Positions 33,216 through 46,884 of a DNA stretch of 64,000 nucleotides are shown here, in pieces. The first letter of the stretch is position 1; every line of letters starts with the position of its first letter. The position numbers were made by a program, and so were the translations under genes. Under the pieces are notes generated by a model. The model saw only the letters and a list, made by a program, of their open reading frames with translations. It searched no databases and was not told where the DNA came from. The DNA comes from Halocaridina rubra. Its lineage: Eukaryota > Arthropoda > Malacostraca > Decapoda > Atyidae. The stretch lies in contig JAXCGZ010007676.1 of the NCBI GenBank assembly GCA_037179515.1, positions 71,145 to 135,144 of the forward strand. Direction: 5' to 3'.

Positions 33216-33332
33216 AATGAGTACCCATGACTAGACTGTTCAGACATGCGGATCAGAAAAGTTCCTCTCAGGTTTCCTCTGGTCATTAAGAGTTTTTCTG
33301 CTTCTTTTCGGGCTATTTTGCCAAAATACCAG
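33206..33332 (-). CDS. Src-family kinase, coding exon 5 (SH2, first half)
   Basis: Acceptor ATTTTTTCAG, donor ATGAGA|GTAAGT. It encodes [40 protein letters not shown] and MR. W151 opens the SH2 domain, and Arg178 in FLIR is the invariant phosphotyrosine-binding arginine. The usual FLVRES reads FLIRMS here: Met replaces the Glu after Arg. The donor has intact tandem copies in the intron, but using the next one adds 50 nt and reaches a stop, so those products would be truncated. Confidence 0.94.
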
Positions 33333-33534
33333 CTGAAAAAATTTGAAATTTGTTAAACCACACCATATATGATTACTAAGAAATTTTGAAAGTTACCTAA
33401 AACTTTATTTTTAATATATTCTGAATACCGCCAATGCATTAAAATATCAATTAGATAACCAAATATCTTGGTTGTTTTATATTTCAATATTTTTAGCATG
33501 AATTACTTTTATGCAGTATATTTATGTATTAATC

Positions 33535-33700
33535 CCTATTATATGGGAGGTAGCTGAGTTCAAAGCAAAAAATCTAAGTCCTTGTGGGAGGAAAATAAAG
33601 AGTAGAAGATTCCCAGTCCCTCGATTCTCCCCATTAAGCTGACTTTCATGATACACGGGAATACGGAGGAGGTATTCTTGATCCCCCATGGGGAAAATCA
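33535..33700 (-). mobile_element. Diverged RTE subfamily A 3' end
   Basis: ATGGGAGGTAGCTGAGTTCA, GATTCCCAGTCCCTCGATTC and ATACACGGGAATACGGAGG correspond to the better preserved copy at 9.33-9.55 kb. Confidence 0.6.
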
Positions 33701-34384
33701 GTTAAACATGATACAATATCCTGCTAAAGCCAGCTAGATGATTAGAATAAAAAAAAAAAAGGTGAGGCAATGGGGCTCAAGCATACCTAGAACATCCTCA
33801 CTACTTCTCTCACTTGCTTGAAGGAATGGATAAAAACATTTTAAATTATGGAAGGAAGGGACTTCCAGCCTTTTGCGTCCCTATCACCATTAGTCAGCTC
33901 TTACAGCATGAAATCTCCCTCAACCACCAGGGATTTTTTCAGGTCAATACTACTGTGTTAATTTTTCCTTTTCTTCCAAAATTCGGAATGAGGGATGAAA
34001 TCGCTATAAGTATAAAGCTCGCTAATTTGCATTGGCATTGAGGGGCAGTGATAATCAGGATGGGCCTCAGGTAATCTCACACCCAGAAGGGTGACAAGAA
34101 AAAAAAATTATTTTGGCCAGACCTGTATATTTCCCAATACATTATGCACTTGGGAACCATTTATATTATATAATAATAAATAGATTACTGTTTATTTGGT
34201 AATACTGTATCTCTCAAATAAAAACTTACAAGTGAATTCTATGCCATTTTCTTAACATAAGCGAGTTTTTCATTACAAAGTTTTAATACGTTAAACTGAA
34301 TAACAAAATATCTACAAATATTTTCCCTGTGAGACATAATAATGACTTGGCTGCCCCTTTCAAGAGAGACAAATATCTCTAATG

Positions 34385-34532
34385 AATTCTATTAATCTCC
34401 ATTTGAATTCGGGTGAACACAGACAGGTTTGAGCTAAGGGCTGGATGCCCTTCCTAACACCCCGCAGTGGGGTTGAACACAGATTCATCAGTTCCAGAGT
34501 CAAGCACTCTAACCACCGAGCTACCAAGGTCC
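34385..34532 (-). mobile_element. SINE2 copy
   Basis: Minus-oriented: TTAATCTCCATTTGAATTCG, GGATGCCCTTCCTAACACCC, GGTTGAACACAGATTC and the head CACTCTAACCACCGAGCTAC. Confidence 0.78.
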
Positions 34533-34635
34533 ACTCCTAGCAGTGGGCTCGAAAGACACCTAGCGATTCGAGCACTCTTCACTACTGCAGCCCACTTCTA
34601 ATGTATAAAGAATAAAAATGAAAGGAATTACTTAC

Positions 34636-34734
34636 TCTTGGCACTCCAGTGACGAAGCTGAAGCGACATAGTTTTTAGGTATATAGCCTTCAGTGCCCCT
34701 GGTCAAATGCCTCGCTAACCACCAATCAGCATCC
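34636..34734 (-). CDS. Src-family kinase, coding exon 4 (SH3, second half)
   Basis: Acceptor ACATGTCCACAG-type (TGTCCACAG), donor CAAGA|GTAAGT. It encodes DADWWLARHLTRGTEGYIPK and NYVASASSLECQ. The WW pair (W121, W122) and the Y-I-P-x-N-Y-V motif form the SH3 ligand groove for PxxP sequences. A Ser-rich SH3-SH2 connector follows. Phase 2 in and 2 out fits exons 3 and 5. Confidence 0.94.
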
Positions 34735-34934
34735 CTGTGGACATGGAGACGATGACGCTGTGATACTCATTTTAAAAGCAGATGGAAAACTAAATCACAC
34801 AAATGGAAAACTAAAAACTGTAGTAGCAATTTTATTTCTCATCTTCTCTAAAGTGGAGGAGATAATGACCTCTTCCCTGGAAATGACGAAATATCAAGTG
34901 TTGCGTTTCTGACAACTTTCAACAAGCATGAAAT

Positions 34935-35160
34935 GTCCTGTCAAAAAGGTACCATATAAAACTGCGATTTCAGCAAGGACAAAATGTCTCATCGAAGAGA
35001 CACCATGTAAAATTAATATTTCAGCAAGGACGAAAGTCTCATCGAAAAGGTACCTTATAAACTTAAGATTTCAGCAAGGACGAAAGTCTCAATGAAAAGG
35101 AATTGTATAAAAATACTATATTAGCAAAGATGAAACGTCTCATCTAAGAGGTACCATATA
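34935..35160. repeat. Tandem repeat, about 58-bp unit, four copies
   Basis: Units share TTTCAGCAAGGACGAAAGTC, TCATCGAAAAGGTACC and TATAAA. Intronic. Confidence 0.88.
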
Positions 35161-35477
35161 ATTTTATGATATGAACAAGTATTCTCATTCATTTCAGCTA
35201 TCTCTGGTGCTTCCCAAGGCAGAGAAAAAATTTTAAGTGTTAATCACACATATGCCAACCCTACTTGCAGCATTGCCTTCTTATGAGTAACAAGTGAGAC
35301 ATATCCAAAATTATTTTTCTCACTTAATATGTCTTGAATTGCAAAGGTTCTCGAAAAAAAATGCCTGTGAAGAAGTTAAAGGAAAGAGGCCCCACTTGTA
35401 AAAAAAAAATCAGCAACTAGTAACAGTGTCTGACCACGATATAAACTTTATATTACCTATAGGATTAAAATGATGTG

Positions 35478-35668
35478 ATTGGCTTTATGTCACGCACTCT
35501 ATTTTCGACTGAGGGCTAGGACGATGCTTTCTTGCGAAGGACTTTGGTTTTGGCAGGTGTGATCATTACACTGAGTGAATGCCCTTTCTAACCTCAGACC
35601 ATGGCGGGCCATGAACTCTCAACCTGACTCCTCAAAGTCACAAGCATCATCACTGTGCCACGGTGATT
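35478..35668 (-). mobile_element. SINE1, old diverged copy
   Basis: Recognisable from GGCTTTATGTCACGCACTC to GCCACGGTGATTA but with many substitutions; one of the oldest copies in the window. Confidence 0.8.
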
Positions 35669-35743
35669 AAAATACTTCATGAATTCTGAAAATAAAAAGG
35701 AAAAAATATCTAATTGTGGCAGATAAAAGATCGTCACACTTAC

Positions 35744-35870
35744 GCATCATTAATAATCTCCATTCTATCCGATTTCTCAAACGAGAGTTCACCTTGACTA
35801 CGACCTTGGAATGAGTAAATTGCCACAACAATACGACCCCCCCTCGACGGTGTCGATGGTGTGACAGGTT
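35744..35870 (-). CDS. Src-family kinase, coding exon 3 (SH3, first half)
   Basis: Acceptor TTTTTCACCCGCAG, donor GATGC|GTAAGT. It encodes PVTPSTPSRGGRIVVAIYSF, QGRSQGELSFEKSDRMEI and IND. A Thr/Pro/Ser-rich connector leads into the SH3 domain. The usual ALYDY motif is AIYSF: the first aromatic is kept and the second Tyr is Phe. GELSFEKSDRMEI is the RT loop and diverging turn. Phase 1 in fits both the N-terminal exon at 53.4 kb and either candidate cassette exon. Confidence 0.93.
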
Positions 35871-37524
35871 CTGCGGGTGAAAAACTACTCGTTAATATCA
35901 GCATATGAAATAAATAATACAACACATATTTCTATGCTTCCAAATTATAATAAACATAAAATATAATACTACTAATTTCTTTCAGAACAATTCATATACA
36001 GTTTAATATCAATAGTACGAGTTAATATAAAATAACATATACACATATAAAAAAAAAATTCTTTTTTTCTCTGTTTTTTATTGTGAAACAATCAATAAAC
36101 AAGATATTCACACAGAATAAAAAAATAATAATTAAGTATATTAGTGATAAAGTTGGGTGACCACACTCATAACAAGAGGAACTAGTGTGCTCGATTATTA
36201 GGTGATTAAGAAGTGAAATGAAAGCACAATATATTAAAGAAGGATTATTTATAAAATTATAAACTCATATTTCTCCTCCTAATTTTCTTTGTTGTTTTGA
36301 TGTAAGAAGAGGAATGTAGGGAGGAAGGGACTGCAAATTCCCATGTGATGTTCTTTAAAACATGGATTATTTTTATACATGCAATATTAAATTACTCAAT
36401 GCTTAACTACTAGTAACCGGTGATAAATCCGTTACAGAGACGCTCATTCCCACCATAAATTAGTTGGTAAGATGGGAGCAAAAATGTGTCTCGGTCAGAG
36501 TTAAAAGTTATGGGTACTCTTGGTTATTATACTGTCACTGCTCAATTTCCCAAAATAATTTGCCACTGCTATACCCTCTTTCCCTAACCTCGAACTTACT
36601 TTAAATTAGAAATTAGTGTTATTCCTGGAAATGGGAGGAGCTGGAGTAGTTCGACTCTTCGTCTATCGAATTATCAACGCACAAAGGTACTGCATATTCC
36701 CTACGCTAATCATCCGATTAATTCTCTCTTAAAACAAGTACGGAATAAATAGGATGAAATTCCTTTTCCTCACAGGGGGATATCCCACCCAGTTGCCTCC
36801 TACAGATAGCAGGGCATAAATGGGCAATATAATATTTTTTATCATCTCTGAAGATACAGCATATATTAGATGCAAATAAAAAAAATTTATTTATATTATT
36901 TACAAATATTAATGGTTATTAAAATAACCGAGTATAAATAAACCTAGTAAAAGAATGTTCTATGCTTACACGAAACCTAAAAGGCAACTGCTATTGGGTA
37001 AAATCTGTATATGTTTCTTTATGTATGATACTTGGTATCATACCAGTCTGTAATATTCAGTAGGTAAATACAGGAGGTCTATACTGAAAAGTTAGGGCCC
37101 AGGTGGTCTTCATGTACTGAATAATGGGAGCATGTTGGCCTCTGGTGAACGTATGGCATTGATTCGCCCCTTACAAAGGAGCCGTGCGACTACTGAATAC
37201 TTATGTATTAGAAAGAAAAAACACATTGTACTTAATTTGTTCTAGAAACTCGGGAATATCATTTAGGTGATTTTTCAATTTGTAACAAACAATTAACTCA
37301 GATTATTTAGGACCATTTTGTAAAAATGCTAAATACCACATGAGCTACCAAAAAAGACGTTCTTAATATATCGGTAGCTCAGTATATCTAGTGCCAGGCT
37401 TCCACTCAATAGGTCCCTTGGTGATCATCTGTTAGACATTGTCAACTTAAAATGCAGAGTGAATTCACAACAACATAAATAATGACTTGTGAAAGAGCAA
37501 AAATGTCTTCTCTAATTAACAAGT

Positions 37525-37875
<351 letters not shown>

Positions 37876-38275
37876 AACCTCTAAGCAAAATGAAACAAGT
37901 TGGCAAGTACTTTTGATTTTAAGAATTCATTATCAAAGCCAGAGTCAAAGTAAGAGAATAATGAACATTTACATACAATTTTTTCGCCATAAAAGCAATC
38001 TCAATGGAGGATGAATAGAGTTAATCTATGAAACACCACTAATTAAAGATTAACCGAAACATTCTTTAAATCCTTTTAAAAAATACTCAACAGATTACAG
38101 GAATCATAATGTATAGAAGCCTAGTTGTAAACTGAAATAGTTTTTGAATGAAGAGATTGAAGCAGTTTCAAGAAAATTTCAACTTACTATGTAATGAGAT
38201 TTTGGTAATTATGTTTCAAAAATGTTACACATATTATAGGTATCTATCACAGCTGCGGCAGTCGGGCTGCAAGGC

Positions 38276-38470
38276 AGAAGAACTTGGCCCACTTGTCCAG
38301 TGGTTGACTCAAGCAGAGAGGTCTGGGGGGGAGGTTTGTGGAAGCCCTTTTTGTTTTAGGAGCTATGATGAGTGATTGAGATATGTCTGTCTTCTGGCAA
38401 ATTTCCGTGCTTTGACTCAGCCAGTTGCCTTACTAGGGGGGATCAGACATTGCATATATATGTATATATT
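38276..38470 (+). mobile_element. RTE subfamily B 3' tail
   Basis: TTGGCCCACTTGTCCAGTGG, TTGACTCAAGCAGAGAGG, and CCGTGCTTTGACTCAGCCA followed by a short stem and (TA)n. Confidence 0.7.
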
Positions 38471-38819
38471 TATCACATATACTGAAAGCTAGGCTTCCTC
38501 TTGGTAATACCTGAAGATACGTTACCCACTATTTCCATAAAAAAAATATTCATTTCACATGCACACCTGCCATATACCACAACTGAAGTAGTTGACAGTT
38601 GTGGCATACTGAAATTTCAGACAGTTTGTCGTCATACGTGAGCCAAATTTTAATTTCAGGATTAATTCTATGTATGTCCAGAGCTGCGAAACGTTACAGG
38701 CATTTCTTCCAGTGTCAAAATTATTCTCATAATTTATTATGAAAGTATTTCAGAATCAAAACAAAATTTATCAAGCAGTGACGATGAAAGCACACACTAA
38801 CAAGCACTGCGGAAACACG

Positions 38820-39060
38820 CAAAAGCACAGCAAGCAATGTGATCAAATGCATCTACGATTAGTGCCAATCAAACATGCAACACGATCAAATGCAGCTACA
38901 ATTAGTACCAATCTAAAGCATGCAATGTAATCAGATGTATTTACGAATATTACTAATCAAACGCATGCAATTTAATCACATGCATCTATGTATATTACCA
39001 ATCAAACGCAAGAAATACGATCAGACGCATCTACGAATATTACACAATCAAAAATATCAA
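38820..39060. repeat. Tandem repeat, about 54-bp unit
   Basis: Four to five copies with GCAATGTGATCAAATGCATC, TACGAATATTAC and AATCAAACGCATG. Open frames here are repeat translations. Confidence 0.85.
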
Positions 39061-39235
39061 ACGAAAGTCACTCTGGCCATGAGAGAAGGTATTGTCATCA
39101 TTATTCACTATCCCCTTAAAAAATAATAACAATTCTGTTTTTAAAACAAAACTTCATTAAAACTCAATCCTAACAGACAGGTAATTAAAAATAATGTAAA
39201 TATAAATTCAAAAATTATTAATACCCTGGAGTTTG

Positions 39236-39370
39236 TTAAGAGGAGTAACCACAAGGTGTTCTAAGTTATTCATATTTACAAGGCTAGGCACATGACCTAA
39301 CCTAACAAATTACAGGGCTATTTGACTTTATATGGGGTTCTGGGGGTTGCTCATCTTTACAAAACCCAAT
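39236..39370 (+). repeat. Dispersed relative of the 12-kb satellite monomer
   Basis: AAGGTGTTCTAAGTTATTCA, GACCTAACCTAACAAATTAC and GGGGTTCTGGGGGTTGCTC match the monomer and its flank. Confidence 0.72.
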
Positions 39371-39483
39371 AGTCTTAGACATAGAAAGAAAAATAGTCAA
39401 TAATGATGGACGCCCGTGAGATAGTTAATATGTACATCCGTACGTGACCGTAACGAGATGTTCGGTCATGCGTGCAAACGTAC

Positions 39484-39525
39484 CTGGTGTATTGGATCTA
39501 GGCGTCCAACGATGAGAACACCTAA
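39484..39525 (-). CDS. Src-family kinase, possible 42-nt cassette exon
   Basis: A candidate only. Acceptor TTTTGCATGGTACAG, donor CACCAG|GTACGT. It is 42 nt long with phase 1 at both ends, so it could be inserted before the SH3 exon without breaking the frame. It would encode VRCSHRWTPRSNTP, a Ser/Thr/Pro-rich stretch like the flanking connector. No homology supports it, and a competing AG four bases downstream would break the phase. Confidence 0.3.
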
Positions 39526-41066
<1,541 letters not shown>

Positions 41067-41917
41067 TGTTTTCCAAGAAGCATTTGAATACAATAAATAT
41101 GATTATTTTGCACGATGGGAAAAGCAGGAGACAACGGAGAACCTTGACACTTACGGGTAAATTTTCCTACTCATCTTCAGCGTAGTCAAAATGATCAGAT
41201 AGATATATGGACTGTATTATCCCAAGGGATCATCTAGAAGAGGACTATAAATGATGCAAATGACAGAAAAAAATAGTAAATAATTGAAAATACTATAAAA
41301 AAACAGATATGAAAAAGGAGGAATTTGAAAAGACAGAAAACAAAAGTGAGAGATGAGCAAACTCGAGTAAAATGAAATGGACACTGGAACTTCAAGAATA
41401 ACAAAAACCGATTTAATATAATCATGAACACATTTTTGCCAATGTGAATGTATGCATTGTTGTTGTTGTTCCCTGAGCTGGCTGGGCTGAATAGCCCAGA
41501 GTCCCTAATGAGAGTCACTGATGATCCCAAGCTTTCTCACAGAGCTTTCAGGGAGTGTATGTGATGTTGGTGGTTTATGTGGTTCCATGCATTTAAATTA
41601 AGTATTAAAGTATTATGTTGGCATTATATTATTACTATGATGAATAACAGCTGCTATAAAGAATATCTGATTTTAAGCTATAAAAAAATGATTATATTTC
41701 AACAAATTTACTTCTACCACGAAATTATTCTCAAGCAATAAAATAAAAACATCTGCTGATATCATGCAGATCTAAAAAAATCTGCATAAAAGAGCTGCAG
41801 ATTTCATACAGAAATCTGCCTATATGAAACATTAATCTGTAACACATTGTACGAAAAAACGACTGCTAAAGGCAGTCAGAAATCAACTGGTATACCAGAG
41901 GTATGACCACCATGGCA

Positions 41918-42130
41918 CTAGATTCTTGCCCACTTTCTCTGTGGTTGACCCAAGCAGTGTGGTAGTGAGGAATTGTGGTAAACCTTTATTTCTAAGGAGC
42001 TGAGGAGTGGAGGGGTCTGGCTTTCAGTGAATGTGTGTGCTCTGACGCTACTATCCCTCATACAAGGGTAACTGCAGCCTATAAATAAGTATTGAAGTAT
42101 GTATGTCTATGCATGTATGTCTGAATGAAT
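41918..42130 (+). mobile_element. RTE subfamily B 3' tail
   Basis: TGCCCACTTTCTCTGTGGTT, GACCCAAGCAG, GTGTGCTCTGACGCTACTAT and CCCTCATACAAGGG, then (GTAT)n-like repeats. Confidence 0.68.
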
Positions 42131-42715
42131 ATATCCACCAAATGTCAACACTATACTCTGCAACGAGCTTAAGTGAATTTCTTTGGAGAAGCTCATTCAA
42201 AATATAATTGAATAAAATCAGTATCCCAGACTTGCTCTCAAAATTCTACATGAAGCAACTAAGGTATTACACGATGCAAAGGCCAGTCCCACATTAAAAA
42301 TGCATTATATAAAATTAATCTCTACTTAAAAGTGAATAAACTCTCAGAAAAGATATGCTACAGAGTCTCACTCTTTCAAAATTAACTACCTAAATAATAT
42401 AGAAGGAACATCTCAAATATTTAAACGACAAATACAATTTATATCATCAAGACTTGAACCATCAAACAATGTTATAGAGTACGCAACGTAATGGCTTAAC
42501 CTTTTGAGTTTATAGGTGGTCTGGGTTGTTTATAAAGAGGATTTTTTATTTATGAATTTCCAACTTAAGTAGGGGGTTTTGGAATGAACTATAGACGTAG
42601 GACGAGGTATTACTCTATAATACATTGGAAAAGATGGACCCTCTGAGACGACTTTCAAAACTACAGGGGATTATAACAATTATATGCTCATAGTAAGTAG
42701 AAAAACCATTTATTT

Positions 42716-42835
<120 letters not shown>

Positions 42836-42965
42836 AATAATTTTTACCCTGACTGGGACTTGAACCTATGACATATAATTACTATGCCATGGCGCTAACA
42901 ACTACCTTGGCATAGTAATTATATGTCCCAGGTTCAAGTCCCGGTTGGGATAAAAATTATTCATG
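42836..42965. repeat. Inverted repeat with tRNA-like arms between two (TA)n tracts
   Basis: About 58-bp arms (TGAATAATTTTTACCCTGAC ... ATTACTATGCCATGG and its inverse) around a 12-bp centre (CGCTAACAACTA). The right arm contains GGTTCAAGTCCC, a near-consensus B box. Confidence 0.88.
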
Positions 42966-42985
42966 TTTTCACATGTGGTAATGTG

Positions 42986-42988
<3 letters not shown>

Positions 42989-43081
<93 letters not shown>
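42989..43081. repeat. (TA)n microsatellite
   Basis: Pure TA tract running into the left end of the Tigger-like element. Confidence 0.97.
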
Positions 43082-43084
<3 letters not shown>

Positions 43085-43261
43085 GTATACCTCACCCAAC
43101 GTCGTTAATTGATTCCAGGAGAGACGACTTAAGTCGAAAAACGATTTAAATCGAATTAGCTTGTCTCTAAGCTAGCCTAGATATACAGATTTTCTGTAGT
43201 AGTAGAATAGTAGGGTGGGATATGCCTTTTGCAACGGCTCCCAAGTCTTGGTTTTGCTTTG

Positions 43262-43630
43262 CTAAATTGTTTGTGCGGTTTTTATTATTTGCTTTCTTTT
43301 TCTACAAATTCTTTTTATAAATTCTTTTCTTTCTTTGACGTCTTTTTCACTACAATATCTAAATAACAATATATTAGCAATTATTTCGATTTTCTTTTCT
43401 ATATATGGTTGTGCTAAAAAACTATATTCTGTTCTTACTTGTGCATATGCTTCACAAAATAGTAGAAAATGTTCTAGGCTCTCTTCACATTGTTCACACG
43501 TTGGGCAGGTGGTATCTTTATTTTTAAATTTATGTACAGTAAACAAATTAATGAACTCTATTAAGCCGTTGGCAACAGGCTTAGCATGGTGGCCAGTGTT
43601 GCCAGATAAAGCGGATGTTTTTATTTTCAA
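43262..43630 (-). pseudogene. C-terminal zinc-knuckle fragment of a jockey/CR1-type LINE
   Basis: A 122-codon minus frame with CPTCEQCEESLEHFLLFCEA: a C-x2-C...H-x4-C pattern followed by an aromatic-rich segment, as found after the reverse transcriptase in jockey- and CR1-related LINEs. No polymerase domain adjoins it. It may be a relic nested in the Tigger-like element. Confidence 0.45.
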
Positions 43631-43829
43631 ATGTATGGTACATTTTAAGATATACTGTATATTAATTACAAGATGGTAGTACTGTAATTTAAATAAAAAT
43701 GTACTTCATCTTTAAGATACTTCATATAACTTACCAGCTTACATGTATGTTTTTTATATTTAGCATTTCTCTCATTTATGTATTCTGGCAACATTGATGG
43801 TGGCAGCGAGGACGAGGATGCATACGTTT

Positions 43830-44820
43830 TGTCACAATTCCGTATCAGCTGATGTGCCCGCATACGCTATTTCCCTGACAATATTATATTAAAAATATGT
43901 TTGCTGTTAGTTCTTAATGCTTTTTGTCAATTTTCTTAATAATACCCAATTGCATTAAGCTGTAGAAGAGGCGTAGGATGCGGGAGAACGAACCTCTATC
44001 GGCACACGTTTTGCTACTTCCGTATCAGCTGATGCACCCTCACACGCTATTTCCCTGACGATATTATATTAAAAATATGTTTGCTGTTTGCTCTTAATGC
44101 TTTTATTCAATTTTCTTCATAATATCCAACTGCATTAAGCGGTAGAAGAGGAGTAGGATGCGGGAGAACGAACCTCTATCGGCAAACGATTTGCTACTTC
44201 CGTATCAGCTGATGCACCCTCACACGCTATTTCCCTAACAATATTATATTAAAGATAACTTTGCTGTTTGTTCTTAATGCTTTTATTCAATTTTCTTCAT
44301 AATATCCGATTGCATTAAGCGGTAGAAGAGGAGTAGGATGCGGGAGAACAAACCAGTGCTGCCAGGTCAAGCTGTCAAAAATTTCCTAGATTCGCTTACA
44401 AAATATCCCTATTTGACTCAAAATATCCCCGTTATAGATACATATACAAGGCTATATACATTTCAATTTCTTCATCTCAATTACAACACAGAGTAAAAAT
44501 ATAAAGAATTAGAATAATAATAGCCAGTTCTCCAGAATTTCCCTAGATTTTCCCTCTTTCTTATTTGGATTTTCCCTAGATTTTAGTGAATTTTCAAGTT
44601 TCTTCCCTGTTTCCCTGTACCCACCTGAATTTCCCTAAAACAAGGAAATTTCCCTGTACCTAGCAGCCTAGGCACGAACCTCTATCGGCAAATGTTTTGC
44701 TACTTCCGTATCAGCTGATGCACCCTCACACGCTATTTCCCTGACAATATTATATTAAAAATAACTTTGCTGTTTGTTCTTAATGGTTTTTTTTAATTTT
44801 CTGCATAATATCCGATCATA
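43830..44820. repeat. 180-bp tandem unit, interrupted
   Basis: Copies near 43,860, 44,000 and 44,180 share TTCCGTATCAGCTGATGCAC, CACGCTATTTCCCTGAC and GATGCGGGAGAACGAACC. A further copy at about 44,680 follows a 330-bp insertion (44,350-44,675) containing repeated TTTCCCT/GATTTTCC phrases. The unit includes the IGYYEEN coding segment of the Tigger-like start. Confidence 0.85.
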
Positions 44821-45418
44821 GCCAGTTTATTGTCTAGCATTATAACATGACGCTTAGCACTTGCACTAGGAATTTTCTTAGGTGCCATGGGGGCAAAATA
44901 TAAGGTCACAAATGAGAATGAGAGTAGTCGATAAACAGATGTATACCGTGCATAAACAATAGCGGTTTCGCGGGAATGACGATTGACGACGCCTAACGGT
45001 AGATATTGGAACTACTGTACGTATTTTAATAAGATTTTATATGCTTTTATTCTTATTTATTGTACAATAACATGATTTTATGTGCTTTTGTTTTTATTTA
45101 TAGTACAGTAACATGATTTCATGTGCTTTTAATGGTTTTCTAGTGATATTATGATTCCAATATTTGTAGCGGATTATAATGACGTAAACTTTATTTTTAT
45201 TTTTTTTTTATTTTTCCATATATTTTTTTGAAAACCGACGTATAATCGAGAACGACTTAACTTGAAACGACTTAAGCCGAGGTATACCTTATATATACAG
45301 TATATGAGAAATAATCGCCCACATATTCATGATTTTAGAGCATCAGGAGGTCCTCAGGAATATCTATTCAAATACCTGAGATGCTACAGTGCACAATTTA
45401 TATATATAAATGTACTGC

Positions 45419-45419
<1 letters not shown>

Positions 45420-45511
<92 letters not shown>
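45420..45511. repeat. (TA)n microsatellite
   Basis: Pure TA, about 90 bp, close to the cassette exon at 45,599. Confidence 0.97.
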
Positions 45512-45512
<1 letters not shown>

Positions 45513-45598
45513 TGCAAAAGCTGACATTATAAACATTTAATGATTCTCAGTCTAATTACATTAAAAAATAAAAACTACTGCCGTACTGAAGAGCTTAC

Positions 45599-45664
45599 CT
45601 GACTCCTTTCTCATCCGCATGTGGCTCGTGTGGTGCCCCGGGACCCAACCGTGGGCCGGCAAAC
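45599..45664 (-). CDS. Src-family kinase, probable 66-nt cassette exon
   Basis: A GC-rich island in AT-rich intron. Acceptor TCTTTATATTTTAG, donor GAGTCAG|GTAAGC. It is exactly 66 nt with phase 1 at both ends, so it can be included or skipped without shifting the frame. In phase it encodes GLPAHGWVPGHHTS, HMRMRKES, adding 22 residues between the Gly-rich unique region and the SH3 connector. A second frame is also open, but it does not fit the phase of either neighbour. No homology was recognised, so inclusion and function are inferred from splice sites, composition and length. Confidence 0.55.
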
Positions 45665-46758
45665 CTAAAATATAAAGACACTCATTAACTCTCTGTCATC
45701 TTTAATCCCACCAAGTACATCAACTCACGATTCCACGTCGCAGTTAAAAGAAGCACTAAAAATCTCACCTCGTTATTTGTAAATTCTAAAAAATAAAGGG
45801 AGAGAATGTCTTTGTCATTTCTTGTCATTTTCATAATCGATAAAAATGTTTGACTGCTGTTTTTTTGTCGTTAAAATTAACAAACATGCCTATGCCTATT
45901 GGTCGTCATTTCTAAAATCAATAAAACACTTTACTCATTATTTCTTATAACTTTTAAAGCTTTGAAAGTAAAATTTTTAATGAGCTGATATAATCTGCTG
46001 ACCTTAGCGGGGTCAATGCAATTCCTGGAATCGAAGTGAGGTACCAGGTCATTAACATTGCTCTGCCCAGCTTCACCTTCTCTACCACTTGCTTTGTGGT
46101 AGGAGAGACTTGAGACCGGCAGGGATTCCCAGCCCTCCACTATCCTATTCCTTATAGCTGGCTGTTATGATACACTATAAATAAGTGTGGAAATATTTCT
46201 CAACTTCCCCAAGGTAGATTTTCAAAGCTAGCCCAATTAGAAAATTATACCTATCCTAACACCATATATCAAAGATAATTAGAAAATAAGATAATTACAA
46301 CTAACCTAAGCATCATTACCAAGATTACAATTTATGGTATTAAAAAAAAAAGGAAATAAATAAGTAAAAAACATAAGACTGAATAGTGAATGCAGTCTTT
46401 GTATTATAACCAAAATATGAAGCAAACGAAAAGTGTTTTGAAAAGAAAGTTTCTGAAAACAGTAAAAAGAAGCTGGAATACAATATTACAGAAAAAAAGA
46501 ACCAAATATCTAAATTTAATACCCTGGTGTGCTAAAGCAAGCTATAGGCCATTTCATCCTGATACAAAACGTTTCCTTTGAAGTTGAGTAACTCTGATAC
46601 TGTTATAGAAATCAATATTAGAAAGTTTCCCAGAATAGCACTGCAAGTGCCACAACAATGAACTTGACTACATCACTCTGATTACTAAGGAGTATGTGGT
46701 GAAGAAGTGACAGGAGTGATATGTGACAAAAGTATAAATGCAGGAGAAAGGTAATGTT

Positions 46759-46884
46759 TTCTGTGTCACTATTAATCCCTAATGAAATGGGGGTGAGCAG
46801 AGACAGAGTTGAGCCAGGGAATTGGGGCTGGATGCCCTACGTAATGTCTCGTGGTGAGCTTGAACACAGTTTAGTCACTTCTTG
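46759..46884 (-). mobile_element. SINE2 copy
   Basis: GTCACTATTAATCCC, GAAATGGGGGTGAGCAGAGA, GGGCTGGATGCCCTACG, then a degenerate head. Confidence 0.75.

Larger units (their letters stand above)
43082..45289 (-). mobile_element. pogo/Tigger-like DNA transposon remnant
   Basis: Left end TA-CAGGTATACCTC and right end GGTATACCT-TA are inverted termini at TA sites. Inside each end lie ACGACTTAAGTCG-like motifs typical of Tigger elements. On the minus strand from 44,888 a frame begins MAPKKIPSASAKRHVIMLDN then KLAMIGYYAEN and a stop, resembling the start of the pogo/Tigger CENP-B-type helix-turn-helix. The rest of the transposase was not found. The interior has been replaced by a LINE fragment (43,262-43,630) and an amplified 180-bp unit. 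Confidence 0.62.
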
